NCBI GenBank assembly: GCA_946407705.1
Contig: CAMJPC010000013.1
Span: 1 to 64,000 of the forward strand
Reading direction: 5' to 3'
Length of the DNA stretch: 64,000 bases
From: an uncultured Clostridia bacterium
GTDB lineage: Bacteria; Bacillota; Clostridia; Saccharofermentanales; Saccharofermentanaceae
The notes below the pieces were generated by a model. That model was not told the origin of the DNA, ran no database searches, and saw only the letters and a program-made list of their open reading frames with translations. Positions 1 through 8,996 of this stretch are shown one piece after another. Made by a program: the position numbers and the translations under genes. Position 1 is the stretch's first letter. Every line of letters begins with the position of its first letter.

Positions 1-1757
1 TTGAAGGTCAGCCCTATCAGGTTGAAGCCGGCCTCACCATTCTTGAAGCTGCTAAAGCTTGTGGCTATGAGATCCCTTCACTTTGTGCATTCAATCACGG
101 AGAGTGCAACCAGGGTTCATGCCGTGTTTGTCTCGTAGAGGCAACAGGCGCAAGAGGACTCGTTGCATCCTGCGTTTACCCTGTAGCAGAGGGCATGGAG
201 ATCAAGATCTCCTCACCCGCAGCTGTTCAGGCTCGTAGAAGATCTGTAGAGCTTATGCTCTCCAACCACAACAAGAACTGCCAGCAGTGTGACAAGAACG
301 GCCAGTGCGAGCTTCTCCATGTTGCCCAGATCACTGGTGCAAGAGAAGATGCTTTCGCAGGCGTTCATTCTGAGACACACTACGATGAGCTCGCTCCGGG
401 ACTCATCCGTGACACATCAAAGTGCATCCTCTGCGGACGTTGTATCGCACGTTGCTCCAACGCTCACGGCATGGGAATCCTCGGCTTTGAGAACCGTGGT
501 TTTAACACATTCGTTTCTCCTGCAGAGAACAGAAGCTTTGCTGATTCTCCCTGCATCCAGTGCGGCCAGTGCGTAAACGTCTGCCCTACAGGCGCTCTTA
601 TGGAACACTCCGAGATCGATAAGGTTGACGCTGCTTTCAAGGCAGGCAAGCACGTTATCGTTCAGGCAGCTCCTGCTGTACGTGCAGCTATCGGCGAAGA
701 GTTCGACAATCCTGTCGGAACACCTTGCACAGGCAAGATGATCGCAGCTTTGAGAAGACTCGGCTTCGAGAGAGTTTATGACGTTAACTTCGGTGCAGAC
801 CTTACGATCATGGAAGAGGGCACAGAGCTCCTCGGCCGTCTCCAGAACGGCGGCGTTCTCCCTATGATCACTTCCTGCTCACCGGGATGGATCAACTACG
901 CTGAGTACAACTACGGCGATCTCCTTCCTCACCTTTCTTCCTGCAAGTCTCCTCACGAGATGCAGGGCGCAGTAATCAAGTCTTACTGGGCACAGGAGAA
1001 GGGCATCGATCCTAAGGATATCTTCGTTGTATCCATCATGCCTTGCGTTGCTAAGAAGTTCGAGAAGGAAAGAGAGCAGCTCATCACAAACGGTCTTCCG
1101 GATGTAGACGCAGTTCTCACAACACGTGAGCTCGCAAGAATGATCCGCCGTGCAGGCATCATGTTCAACCGTCTCCCTGATGAGGAGTGGGATCAGGACA
1201 TCATGGGCGACTACACAGGCGCAGCTGTTATCTTCGGTGTAACAGGCGGCGTTATGGAAGCAGCTCTCAGAACTGTTTATTTCAAGCTCACAGGTAAGGA
1301 ATGCGAGCCTATCGAGATCAAGGCTGTTCGTGGTCACGATGCAGGTATCCGTGAGGCTTCTCTCGACATCAACGGTACAACAGTTAACGTTGCTATCGCT
1401 TCCGGCATGAAGAGCGCTAAGGTTCTTCTCGACGAGATCCGCGAAGGCAAGTCAAAGTATCAGTTCATCGAGATCATGGGCTGCCCGGGTGGTTGTATCA
1501 ACGGTGGCGGCCAGCCTTATGTTCGTCCTTGCTTCATGCCTAACGAAGCAGACGATATCCTCGACACATACAAGGAGAAGAGAGCTCAGGCACTCTATTC
1601 CGAGGATGAGCGTCAGGTACTCCGTCAGTCTCACAACAATCCTCAGATCGTAGAGCTTTACGAGAAGTTCCTCGGCGAGCCTAACTCACACAAGGCTCAC
1701 GAGCTCCTGCACACAACATATGCTGCAAGAGAAGGCTTCAACGAAGTAAAGAAGTAA
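1..1757 (+). CDS. hydA: [FeFe] hydrogenase catalytic subunit, 5'-truncated by window
   Basis: Reversible proton reduction/H2 oxidation in the cytoplasm, usually disposing of fermentation electrons via NAD(P)H or ferredoxin. The open frame continues upstream of the first internal ATG (195) to the window edge and encodes a plant-type [2Fe-2S] domain (C-x11-C-x2-C-x13-C), so the true start lies outside. Next come a His/Cys-ligated [4Fe-4S] motif (HNKNCQQC..GQC), a 2x[4Fe-4S] domain (CILCGRC, CIQCGQC) and the H-cluster domain with L1 TSCSPGW, L2 MPCVAKKFE and L3 EIMGCPGGCINGGG, then the small-subunit-like tail. The L1 loop has Ser where many enzymes have a second Cys (TSCCP), as I recall for HndD-type subunits. 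NuoE/NuoF-like partners, if any, would lie upstream of the window. Followed by a strong terminator. Confidence 0.95.
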   Translation, partial: EGQPYQVEAGLTILEAAKACGYEIPSLCAFNHGECNQGSCRVCLVEATGARGLVASCVYPVAEGMEIKISSPAAVQARRRSVELMLSNHNKNCQQCDKNGQCELLHVAQITGAREDAFAGVHSETHYDELAPGLIRDTSKCILCGRCIARCSNAHGMGILGFENRGFNTFVSPAENRSFADSPCIQCGQCVNVCPTGALMEHSEIDKVDAAFKAGKHVIVQAAPAVRAAIGEEFDNPVGTPCTGKMIAALRRLGFERVYDVNFGADLTIMEEGTELLGRLQNGGVLPMITSCSPGWINYAEYNYGDLLPHLSSCKSPHEMQGAVIKSYWAQEKGIDPKDIFVVSIMPCVAKKFEKEREQLITNGLPDVDAVLTTRELARMIRRAGIMFNRLPDEEWDQDIMGDYTGAAVIFGVTGGVMEAALRTVYFKLTGKECEPIEIKAVRGHDAGIREASLDINGTTVNVAIASGMKSAKVLLDEIREGKSKYQFIEIMGCPGGCINGGGQPYVRPCFMPNEADDILDTYKEKRAQALYSEDERQVLRQSHNNPQIVELYEKFLGEPNSHKAHELLHTTYAAREGFNEVKK

Positions 1758-1782
1758 TCTTTACTTAAGTTAAAAGAACAAC

Positions 1783-1813
1783 AAAGGGGCACGCCAAGGC
1801 GAGCCCCTTTTTG
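1783..1813 (+). terminator. Intrinsic terminator after hydrogenase
   Basis: Perfect 8-bp stem AAAGGGGC/GCCCCTTT with an inner GCC/GGC pairing, followed by a T run. It ends the hydrogenase transcript 26 nt after its stop codon. Confidence 0.9.
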
Positions 1814-1899
1814 TATTGAAAAACGTTTTTTCTTTGAATAATATTTATGTTGGGGATTTCGAAAAGAAGTTTTCGAATAAGAGGATAAGGAGAAAGATT

Positions 1900-2862
1900 A
1901 TGAGATGTCCATTTTGCGGTGCGGAAAATGACGGGAAGTTCTGCAGTAACTGCGGAACAAAGATGCCACAGGAACAGGCATCTGCACCACAGCCCGCCGA
2001 GGCATATGTTCCCATTCAGCCTGCGCAGTACATTCCGGTAGAGCCGGAGCCGCAGCAGCAGGAATATATACCGATACAGCCAACTTATGCAATGCCCATC
2101 ACGCAGCCCGTGCAGAAGCGCGTCAAGTCCAACGGATGGTGCAACGCAGGTCTTGCGCTTTCCATAATTGCATGGTTTACGCTGGGCATTACGAGCCCGT
2201 TCGGTTTTATTCTCTCGCTGATCGGTCTTTTCGATTCTGCCAGAAAACATCAGCCGGGAAGGGGCAAGGCGATCGCCGGCCTCATAATGTCGGGGCTTCT
2301 GATCTTTTCGTTGGGAACAATGGCCGCGGTCAGCTACAAGGATGTTAAGCAGATACTTGAAGACGGAGAGTTCTCGTCGCCTATTGAAATCTTTGAGGTG
2401 ATCGATGAGGCGCTCGACAGGCAGGATTCCGATTACAAGAAAAAGGTTGATGCGGTTACCGCGAGGGATTGGGTAGATTCAAAAGGAACACTGATCACTT
2501 TTAATAAAGACGGTACGTTCAAGGTCTATCAGTCTGCAAGCGAAAAGGAAGATAACTACTATTACGGCAAATTCAGGCTCTATAGAGGAAGCGACGCATA
2601 CAGCCAGATTACCAGGACCTACAAAAGATACGGCATTACCAACAGTGATCTGCAGGAGTTCAAAAAGAGCTTCTATAAAATCAAGTCCGATAATTATGTA
2701 TGTCTCGTTCTCGATATCGAAGGCGGCAAAACGGGCGGAGAAGCGGTAAAGGAAGATAAGAAGAAGGAAGTCTATTACGGCTATTTTGATGACGATAAGA
2801 AAGACAAACTCGTTCTCGTTAACATGAAGAACAAGGTCCGGAGCGATTATATTCCTCATTGA
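1900..2862 (+). CDS. Zinc-ribbon DUF4190-type membrane protein
   Basis: 320 aa. Starts at ATG 1900 behind AAGGAG; an upstream TTG in the same frame has no ribosome binding site. N-terminal zinc ribbon (CPFCG..CSNCG), then a Pro/Gln-rich linker (PIQPAQY, PIQPTY repeats), two hydrophobic segments around a short loop (DUF4190-like: ALSIIAWFTLG..PFGFILSLIGLF and AGLIMSGLLIFSLG), and a soluble C-terminal domain of about 130 aa, probably outside the membrane. Same architecture as the protein at 43226. The stop overlaps the larE start (TGATG), so the two are translationally coupled. Function unknown; a membrane-anchored sensor or assembly factor is a guess. Confidence 0.8.
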   Translation: MRCPFCGAENDGKFCSNCGTKMPQEQASAPQPAEAYVPIQPAQYIPVEPEPQQQEYIPIQPTYAMPITQPVQKRVKSNGWCNAGLALSIIAWFTLGITSPFGFILSLIGLFDSARKHQPGRGKAIAGLIMSGLLIFSLGTMAAVSYKDVKQILEDGEFSSPIEIFEVIDEALDRQDSDYKKKVDAVTARDWVDSKGTLITFNKDGTFKVYQSASEKEDNYYYGKFRLYRGSDAYSQITRTYKRYGITNSDLQEFKKSFYKIKSDNYVCLVLDIEGGKTGGEAVKEDKKKEVYYGYFDDDKKDKLVLVNMKNKVRSDYIPH

Positions 2863-3677
2863 TGAACAGCGAACTTCAGGCAAAACTCGATAAGCTCAAA
2901 GCATATCTTAAGCGGCTGGGATCCCTTGCCGTCGGGTTCTCGGGCGGCGTTGATTCGACGTTCCTGATAAGCATCGCGCATGAAGTATTAGGCGACAGGG
3001 CGATCGCGGTGACTGAAGCGGATCCTGCCGTTCCGGGGCGCGAGGTCAATGAGGCAAAGGCCTTCTGCGAGTCGCGCGGAATACGACAGTTCGTTTTCAC
3101 TGCAGACCCGTTAAGGGAAGAAGGCTACAGAAAAAACAGTGCCGACAGGTGCTATTACTGCAAGCGGCTTATATTCACGCAGATCAGAAAGATCGCAGAA
3201 GAGAACGGCATTGAATATGTCGCCGAGGGCTCCAACATGGATGACCTGGGAGATTACCGTCCGGGTCTTCGCGCAGCCGCAGAGCTCGGCATCACGGCGC
3301 CTTTGAGGGAAGCGGGACTTACCAAATCCGATATCAGGGAGCTTTCCAAAGAAATGGACCTGCCCACGTGGAGCAAGCCTTCGTATGCATGTCTGGCATC
3401 GCGTTTCGTTTACGGCGAAGAGATAACAAAAGAGAAGCTTAACATGATCGATCAGGCAGAGCAGTTCCTCATTGACCTGGGCTTTGTCGAAGAGCGCGTC
3501 AGGCTTCACGGGAAGCTCGCAAGGATCGAGGTGCCTGCCAAAGACATCACAAAGATTGCCTCTGACGAGGTCCGCGGGAAGATTATCGAAAGATTCAAAG
3601 AGATAGGATTTACTTACGTTACGCTTGACCTGAAGGGTTACCGCACCGGCAGCATGAACGAGACGCTCAGCTTGTGA
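2862..3677 (+). CDS. larE: ATP-dependent sacrificial sulfur transferase LarE
   Basis: 271 aa. LarE adenylates and thiolates the pyridinium dicarboxylate precursor of the nickel-pincer (NPN) cofactor of lactate racemase-type enzymes. Visible: PP-loop SGGVDS (27-32), the GSNMDDLGDYRPG segment, and CLASRF with Cys177 at the position of the sacrificial Cys176 of the L. plantarum enzyme. There is also C97YYC100; as I recall, the single-cysteine L. plantarum LarE lacks these cysteines, and they fit the three-cysteine, [4Fe-4S]-type LarE that recycles sulfur. Start ATG overlaps the upstream stop by one base. No larA, larB or larC is in the window, so the client enzyme is elsewhere. Confidence 0.93.
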   Translation: MNSELQAKLDKLKAYLKRLGSLAVGFSGGVDSTFLISIAHEVLGDRAIAVTEADPAVPGREVNEAKAFCESRGIRQFVFTADPLREEGYRKNSADRCYYCKRLIFTQIRKIAEENGIEYVAEGSNMDDLGDYRPGLRAAAELGITAPLREAGLTKSDIRELSKEMDLPTWSKPSYACLASRFVYGEEITKEKLNMIDQAEQFLIDLGFVEERVRLHGKLARIEVPAKDITKIASDEVRGKIIERFKEIGFTYVTLDLKGYRTGSMNETLSL

Positions 3678-4356
3678 GCTTCATTTTGGGCCTTGATCTG
3701 TTGATCTCAAAGCTCAAGAAACAGATGAGCGCGGCCGCAGTTCCCTGAAGCTCGAAATGCGAATTGAAGATGCCGATGCTGTTTGCATACTGCTCGCCGA
3801 GTTTAATTCCGGGAAGTCCCAGGCTGTATTCGAAAAGCATGTAGGGAATGTTGACGTGCATTATTTCCTTGACGGTCTTTTTCTCGATCAGGAAAGTGCG
3901 CTTGGTGGTGATCACAGTGCCGACTTTGCCGTGAACGAAAAGTCCGCTGTCATCGTATAAGATCACCTTCTCGTCGGGATCGAGCCTTGAAGAGATGCGG
4001 GGAAGGATGCCTCTCATCTTCTCTTCGCGGATGCCGGGCGCGGAGATCTCATCGTAGGTCATGAGGTAGTTTCTCATGTATTCGATGACCCGGTCGGAGG
4101 TCTCGTAATCGTTTAACGTGCGGACGAAAGCGTTAACGGTGGGAGCCATTTTCGCGTTGTCCGTAAGAGATTTGTAGTCCCAGTCGAAAACGAACCAGTC
4201 CTTTTTGACGGGCGCATTCACAAAAGCTTCCTTCACGCTCTCATGCATCGCAAACTCGGAGCCGCAGAACGGGCAGATCATTATGTTTCTGTCATATGAA
4301 TGTTCAAGCTTGCCGGAACAGTTGGGACATTTATTCAGTTCGATCACGTCAGACAC
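3667..4356 (-). CDS. Zinc-ribbon protein with PH-like C-terminal region
   Basis: 229 aa. N-terminal two-knuckle zinc ribbon (CPNCSG..CPFCGSEF), a helical middle region (30-110), then a beta-rich segment (DEKVILYDDSGLF..GTVITTKRTFLIEKK) resembling bacterial PH-like/GRAM-type domains, where a stretch such as TTKRTFLI is typical. No transmembrane segment or signal peptide is evident, so probably cytoplasmic. Converges with larE and overlaps its 3' end by 11 nt. Function unknown. Confidence 0.75.
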   Translation of the reverse strand: MSDVIELNKCPNCSGKLEHSYDRNIMICPFCGSEFAMHESVKEAFVNAPVKKDWFVFDWDYKSLTDNAKMAPTVNAFVRTLNDYETSDRVIEYMRNYLMTYDEISAPGIREEKMRGILPRISSRLDPDEKVILYDDSGLFVHGKVGTVITTKRTFLIEKKTVKEIMHVNIPYMLFEYSLGLPGIKLGEQYANSIGIFNSHFELQGTAAALICFLSFEINRSRPKMKLTS

Positions 4357-4453
4357 GATAGTTACCCCTCGATTCTTAATTGGAAAACGTCTTTCCCACA
4401 GAATTATAACAAACAGGAGTAATATTCCCGAAACAGAAATCGTTATTTACAGA

Positions 4454-4462
4454 TGCTATAAT
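4454..4462 (+). promoter_or_regulatory. Extended -10 promoter for mscS
   Basis: TGCTATAAT fits the TGnTATAAT extended -10 rule; no good -35 is visible 17 bp upstream. It lies 57 nt before the MscS start codon. Confidence 0.5.
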
Positions 4463-4518
4463 TACAACATCTTTAAAGAACGGTTTATATTTTATTCCTC
4501 ATATCCGGGAGGCTGTTT

Positions 4519-5478
4519 ATGATAAGTCCTAAGATCCCCAAGATTACCAAGCCCAGAACGATCGTTAAGTGGGTAGTGATCCTCGTCATCTTCCTCATCA
4601 TCGCGAATCCGACGATAATACCATTTCTGCCGGATGAGACCAAGAAGAATCTGGGCGATACGTGGAAGAGCATTTTCGGTGATGTGGGAAGCCTGACATC
4701 CGCGCTCACGATCAACTGGGCAACGATATTCAGAGTCGTTGCGATCATCCTCATGATGGTCGTCATCACGAAGATCACCGCTTACATAATCGAGAAGCTG
4801 AAGCCGAAGACCGGCAAGGGCAGGTCGATGCAGACACTCATGTCAAGCGCGATCACGTACATCACGACGATCATCACGATCTTCTGGTGTCTCTCTGCAT
4901 TGGGCGTCAACGTGAGCACGCTGGTTGCAGGCGCAGGAATAATAACCCTCGCGATCTCATTTGGTGCGCAGAGCCTGATCGAAGACGTGGTTACGGGAAT
5001 ATTCCTTGTTTTCGAGGATCAGTTCAATGTCGGTGACTACATCGAAGTTGACGGATTCAGAGGCACGGTCGAGCACATCGGAATCCGCGTCACGACCGTC
5101 AAGGGCATGGGCAGCAACTTCAAGATCTTAAACAACTCCAGCATCAAGAACATCCTCAACAGATCGCAGTCCGCGAGCATCGCGACCACATCGGTCTCAG
5201 TTGCCTACAAGGAAGACGTAAGGCGCGTCGAGGAAGTCTTTAATGAACTCTTCCCCAAGATCCGGGAAATGTATCCCGAAGTTTTCCTTGAGGACCCGAA
5301 AAACCTCGGCGTCGAGGAACTGGGCGACAGCGGCGTTGTTTTCAAGATCGCCGCAACCATCAACGAGAAGGACCTTTTCACTGCGCCCAGGATCATGAAC
5401 AGGGAGATCAAGATCGCGTTCGATGACGCGGGCATCGAGATCCCGTTCCCGCAGGTCGTTGTGCACCAGGAAAAGTAA
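4519..5478 (+). CDS. MscS-family mechanosensitive ion channel
   Basis: 319 aa small-conductance channel that releases solutes on hypo-osmotic shock. One hydrophobic N-terminal segment (15-35), a second at about 75-95, a third at about 110-130, and the pore-lining helix (STLVAGAGIITLAISFGAQ) followed by the MscS beta domain signature (FEDQFNVGDYIEV..GTVEHIGIRVTTV). C-terminal alpha/beta domain ends IEIPFPQVVVH, as in MscS/YkuT-type channels. Start ATG 4519 has GGGAGG at 4507-4512. Confidence 0.93.
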   Translation: MISPKIPKITKPRTIVKWVVILVIFLIIANPTIIPFLPDETKKNLGDTWKSIFGDVGSLTSALTINWATIFRVVAIILMMVVITKITAYIIEKLKPKTGKGRSMQTLMSSAITYITTIITIFWCLSALGVNVSTLVAGAGIITLAISFGAQSLIEDVVTGIFLVFEDQFNVGDYIEVDGFRGTVEHIGIRVTTVKGMGSNFKILNNSSIKNILNRSQSASIATTSVSVAYKEDVRRVEEVFNELFPKIREMYPEVFLEDPKNLGVEELGDSGVVFKIAATINEKDLFTAPRIMNREIKIAFDDAGIEIPFPQVVVHQEK

Positions 5479-5508
5479 GATTATCGCGCTTGCGATTACC
5501 GGCTGACC

Positions 5509-7233
5509 ATGGCGGACGAATTCCAGACACCAAAAGAATTCCACACACCCTCTGAATTCCCTGAAGTTAAAGAGGTGTATGTAAATACGCCCGAATTTCT
5601 GGATCAGGCAATAGGCTATGGCACGACCAGGCAGAAGAGCAAGAAGAGCGTCAAGAGCAGGGCCTCGCAGCTCCGTAAGATGATGATGTACCTTGCGGCC
5701 TCGGTTACTACTATGGGCACGATCCTCGGGTTCTCGTCGGCACAGCCTGCCAAGTTCGACAAGAAGGCGTTTGTTCAGGAACACCGCGAGTGGTACTGTC
5801 CTGACAGCGACGAGTATGTCTATCTCGGTGACAACGGCTGGGCATTGATCGCCAAGCGGTCAGAGAACGGAAATTACTACGATGAATTCTGCCATTACAA
5901 CAGAATGCGCTACAACATTGAAGACGGCAGCGAGTACATGTTCACCGCTTACGGTTACGATCTGGACTGGACGATAAAGCCCATTGACAGCAAGAAAGTG
6001 CCGGTCTGGATAAGATTCGTCGAGTCTGACGGCAGTTACACCGTTGAAGCCTCTGATACTGCAGATTTCAAAGACACGATCAAAGCCGTTGAAGTAGAGC
6101 CTTCCAGATCCGATTATCCCGGCAAGCAGTATATGCTGAAATACATCAGCTATTCGATGCAGGACATCCTCAACGAATTCAACACTTACGTGCATGAAGG
6201 CGATGCCCCCGTCTACATGGATTTCGACAAGATAACCTTCAATCCCGACGGCACGGGTGTCTTTCTTTCCGGCAAGAAAGAGCATGCGTTCACTTATACA
6301 ACCGACGAAGATCCCATTTCCGGCATGATAACGATAAACTACAACGGAAAGACAGCCAGGGCCAATTTCTTTTTCGACAGCGCGATGCCGCAGATGATCT
6401 TTTTCGACGGGCTGGTGGGCGTCGGAGATTCTTTCGCAATGTTTATCGCGACGGACTCTTCTGGGGACGGCAAGGAAACTGATCCTTCGGAAAAACCCGG
6501 CGGAAACGGTTCGAAAGAAAACGGCGAAAAGCCCGGTACTGACCCTTCGGCAGAAACTGAACCCGGTTCGACTGAGAGAGTGGATGCTGATGCGGCGGAA
6601 TGCCTGCGTAACGATACCGACTGGTACTGCCGCGAGACGAAGTCGTACATTCACATCGGCAGGAACGGCGAAGGCTACGTTTACACGACGCTTAACGCCG
6701 ATCTTGATTCCTACTACAAGAGGATGACTTTCAAGTTCGACGGTTCGCTTTGCCACTGCCAGATAGAGGATTTCAAGTTTCCTTCATTCAAGACGGATAA
6801 TTATACGATCGAGTGCTATAAGACCGCACACGGCTTTGAACTGCTTTGCGGTCCGGTTGATAAGCCGGGTGCGAAATATGTTTACGAGGAGTATCCGTCC
6901 AAACTGAACGGCTATGTCGGAGAGCTTGCCGGCAGGAAGGCTGACGACGTCCTAATGAAGTTCAGGGATTTCCACATCCAAGATTACAACGTGCCGGACG
7001 GCAGCATCAGCCACCTTGAGTTTACGACTCGCGATGGCGGCTTTGTAACCATAAGCGGCGAAAAGCACCAGTTCAGATACGAGACCGCCGGGGATGGCAT
7101 CAACTCCACCTTCTACCTGTACTATGAGGGCGAAAAGTATCTCGGCCGCATCCACTACTGTAAGAACGGACCCGGCATCCAGCTGTATAATCCGCAGATG
7201 GACGGAACGTTCGGTCCGTTCAAGGTGCAGTAA
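5509..7233 (+). CDS. Membrane-anchored protein with duplicated extracellular domain
   Basis: 574 aa, not assigned to a known family. N-terminus carries repeated EF-x-TP units (EFQTPKEF, EFHTPSEF, NTPEF) before one transmembrane segment at about 63-83 (MMMYLAASVTTMGTILGF), so a short cytoplasmic tail and a long outer part are predicted. The outer part has two copies of one domain, beginning REWYCPDSDEYVYLGDNG (about 89) and TDWYCRETKSYIHIGRNG (about 372), each ending in a short lipocalin-like strand set, joined by a Gly/Glu/Pro/Ser linker (320-360). Lies 30 nt after mscS and may be co-transcribed. Confidence 0.75.
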   Translation: MADEFQTPKEFHTPSEFPEVKEVYVNTPEFLDQAIGYGTTRQKSKKSVKSRASQLRKMMMYLAASVTTMGTILGFSSAQPAKFDKKAFVQEHREWYCPDSDEYVYLGDNGWALIAKRSENGNYYDEFCHYNRMRYNIEDGSEYMFTAYGYDLDWTIKPIDSKKVPVWIRFVESDGSYTVEASDTADFKDTIKAVEVEPSRSDYPGKQYMLKYISYSMQDILNEFNTYVHEGDAPVYMDFDKITFNPDGTGVFLSGKKEHAFTYTTDEDPISGMITINYNGKTARANFFFDSAMPQMIFFDGLVGVGDSFAMFIATDSSGDGKETDPSEKPGGNGSKENGEKPGTDPSAETEPGSTERVDADAAECLRNDTDWYCRETKSYIHIGRNGEGYVYTTLNADLDSYYKRMTFKFDGSLCHCQIEDFKFPSFKTDNYTIECYKTAHGFELLCGPVDKPGAKYVYEEYPSKLNGYVGELAGRKADDVLMKFRDFHIQDYNVPDGSISHLEFTTRDGGFVTISGEKHQFRYETAGDGINSTFYLYYEGEKYLGRIHYCKNGPGIQLYNPQMDGTFGPFKVQ

Positions 7234-7257
7234 AGCTTTTCGGGCTTTCTGAAAAAA

Positions 7258-7320
7258 TTTTTTCGAAAAAAGTGAAACCATTTGCACCAAAACTGCACTA
7301 TTATAGTTGAACGGCCGTTC
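7258..7320 (+). promoter_or_regulatory. Probable ECF-type promoter region of first sigma operon (degenerate)
   Basis: A perfect 14-bp palindrome TTTTTTCGAAAAAA (7258-7271) is followed by TGAAAC (7273-7278), the layout seen before the other two ECF operons. The matching -10 (CGTC) is not conserved here: at N16 the sequence is GCAC. TGCACT-N16-CGTT (7294-7319) is an alternative. A second palindrome, GAACGGCCGTTC, sits at 7309-7320. Confidence 0.4.
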
Positions 7321-7345
7321 AGAAAGATAGTTTGAGGTGAGAGGA

Positions 7346-7918
7346 TTGAATGACGCAAAGGCGCTGGCCTTACTGAAATCAGGCGATCAGGAAGCACTTG
7401 AGTGGTTTATCGACAAATACAGTGCTTATGTGGGAACCGTAGTGAACAGCATAATCGCGAGTTGCATGACTCACGAAGACGTGGAAGAAGTGACGGCGGA
7501 CGTGTTCGTTACTTTGTGGAGATCTGCGGAAAACCTTTATCCGTTGAACCTGAAAGGGTATTTGAGTCGCGTGGCACGCAGCCTTTCCATGCAGAAATTG
7601 CGGGAGAAGGTAGAGGTGCTGCCTTTGGACGAGGACATTCTTATCTTAGATGAAGATTCGGTCTTTGACAGCTTGGAGCGCGAGGATCAGGACCAGATAA
7701 TAAGGAAACTGGTCTATTCCATGCCCCAGCCGGACAAGGAGATATTCCTGAGATTCTATTACTACTGTCAGAGCGTATCGGTTATCGCTAATCAAATGCA
7801 GATGAACCCGTCCACGATCAAGACCAAGCTAAAGCGAGGGCGCGAAAGACTCCGTACTTTCCTCAGCGATCTTAGAAATACAAAAGGAGGCGATCTTAAT
7901 GCAAATCAACATTCGTGA
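7346..7918 (+). CDS. ECF-family RNA polymerase sigma factor (first copy)
   Basis: 190 aa. Region 2 (EVTADVFVTLWRSAENL, residues about 50-66) and region 4 helix-turn-helix (SVIANQMQMNPSTIKTKLKRGRERLR, about 148-175) place it in the sigma-70 ECF group. The preferred start is TTG 7346 behind GAGGTGAG; GTG 7337 in the same frame overlaps that site. The 3' end overlaps the next gene by 20 nt, and the pair is the usual sigma/anti-sigma arrangement. Confidence 0.88.
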   Translation: MNDAKALALLKSGDQEALEWFIDKYSAYVGTVVNSIIASCMTHEDVEEVTADVFVTLWRSAENLYPLNLKGYLSRVARSLSMQKLREKVEVLPLDEDILILDEDSVFDSLEREDQDQIIRKLVYSMPQPDKEIFLRFYYYCQSVSVIANQMQMNPSTIKTKLKRGRERLRTFLSDLRNTKGGDLNANQHS

Positions 7919-8933
7919 TCTGATGGAAAACATCGAAGATTCTTCAGTGGATCTTGAACAAAAAGACGTCGTCTCCTCTGAAAGGATCAAGGAGTTGACT
8001 AAAATGAAAATAAATGAGTATGGTTTTACTGAAAAGCGCAGTTCGAAAAAGAAATTCGTTACGGTGCTGATAGCCGCAGCAGTGGTTTCCGCGATGGGCT
8101 TTACGGCTTATGCCGCATTTAAGGGAGGACTTGAAGGAGTATCTTTCGGCGATCCGACGGATCCGTCCGGTTCTTCTACCACAACGGAAAAGATCGTGGT
8201 CCCCAATGAATCTGATTACGGATATAGAAGTGAAAACCCTCCCCAGAGCCATATGATCTCGTTGCAGGGTTATTCGGACACTAACGAATTCAAGGCTTCG
8301 AAAGAGTGGTACGAGTTCGAGGATAAATATGACCAGGACTGGAAGATCGTTGACGCTTACGATAAGGAATGCAAGAAGACCGGAAAAGACCCGTATGAGG
8401 AGAAATACCCCGGTTACGGCATCTACTCAAAGGAGATGGCAGACAAGGTTGAAGAGTTATTGAAAAAGTACAACCTTAAACTTCGCGGCAAATTCGTCGA
8501 TGGTCACAGTAACCCTGACGATCCGAAAGACGCATCGATCCGTGAGAAGGAGCTGAAGGAAATGTTCGGCGATATCTGGGATGACAAGATCCACGGAGTC
8601 GGATACTGCTATGAAAACGGAACTTTCTCACTTGATGCAGACTATGAGAAGGTATCCTTCCAGATCAGAAGAGTCATAAAGGGAACTTTTGATACCGTAT
8701 ATCTCAATGTCGGAGACATCAGCCAGTATAAGCAGTGGACGTATAAGACAAAGTGCGGAGTTGAGGTTTCGATCGCCCTGCAGGACAGAGGCGGCGTTGT
8801 TCTCGCAGTAACACCCAAGGGATTTGTAGCCATCAACCTTTGCCCGAGCGAGGATGAGGATGGCAACCCCTTGAATTATACACAGGCGCAGATCGAGGAA
8901 TTTGTCGACCACATCAATTTCGACAAGCTGTGA
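7899..8933 (+). CDS. Probable membrane anti-sigma factor partner of first ECF sigma
   Basis: 344 aa. Cytoplasmic N-terminus of about 50 aa rich in Lys/Glu (SSERIKELTKMKINEYGF), a single transmembrane helix at 51-72 (KKFVTVLIAAAVVSAMGFTAYAAF), and a roughly 270-aa extracytoplasmic domain. Topology and position match DUF4179-type anti-sigma factors in Clostridia, although I see no recognisable sigma-binding motif. AAAGGAGG lies 8 nt before ATG 7899. The outer domain, with lysine-rich helices and a C-terminal beta region (TVYLNVGDIS..VVLAVTPKGFVAINL), is the likely signal sensor. Confidence 0.7.
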   Translation: MQINIRDLMENIEDSSVDLEQKDVVSSERIKELTKMKINEYGFTEKRSSKKKFVTVLIAAAVVSAMGFTAYAAFKGGLEGVSFGDPTDPSGSSTTTEKIVVPNESDYGYRSENPPQSHMISLQGYSDTNEFKASKEWYEFEDKYDQDWKIVDAYDKECKKTGKDPYEEKYPGYGIYSKEMADKVEELLKKYNLKLRGKFVDGHSNPDDPKDASIREKELKEMFGDIWDDKIHGVGYCYENGTFSLDADYEKVSFQIRRVIKGTFDTVYLNVGDISQYKQWTYKTKCGVEVSIALQDRGGVVLAVTPKGFVAINLCPSEDEDGNPLNYTQAQIEEFVDHINFDKL

Positions 8934-8958
8934 TCTGTGAAAACATGAGGAAAAAAGA

Positions 8959-8991
8959 AGCCCTGCAGGTGTTGTGCCTGCAGGGCTTTTC
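8959..8991. terminator. Bidirectional intrinsic terminator
   Basis: Perfect 11-bp stem AGCCCTGCAGG/CCTGCAGGGCT with a 7-nt loop and flanking A and T runs. It sits between the convergent anti-sigma gene and the lipoprotein at 8997. Confidence 0.9.
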
Positions 8992-8996
8992 TCATT

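Noticed and set aside
5860..6756. 298-aa minus-strand frame opposite the duplicated-domain protein
   Set aside because: No start signal or recognisable protein features; composition is that of a codon-bias shadow.
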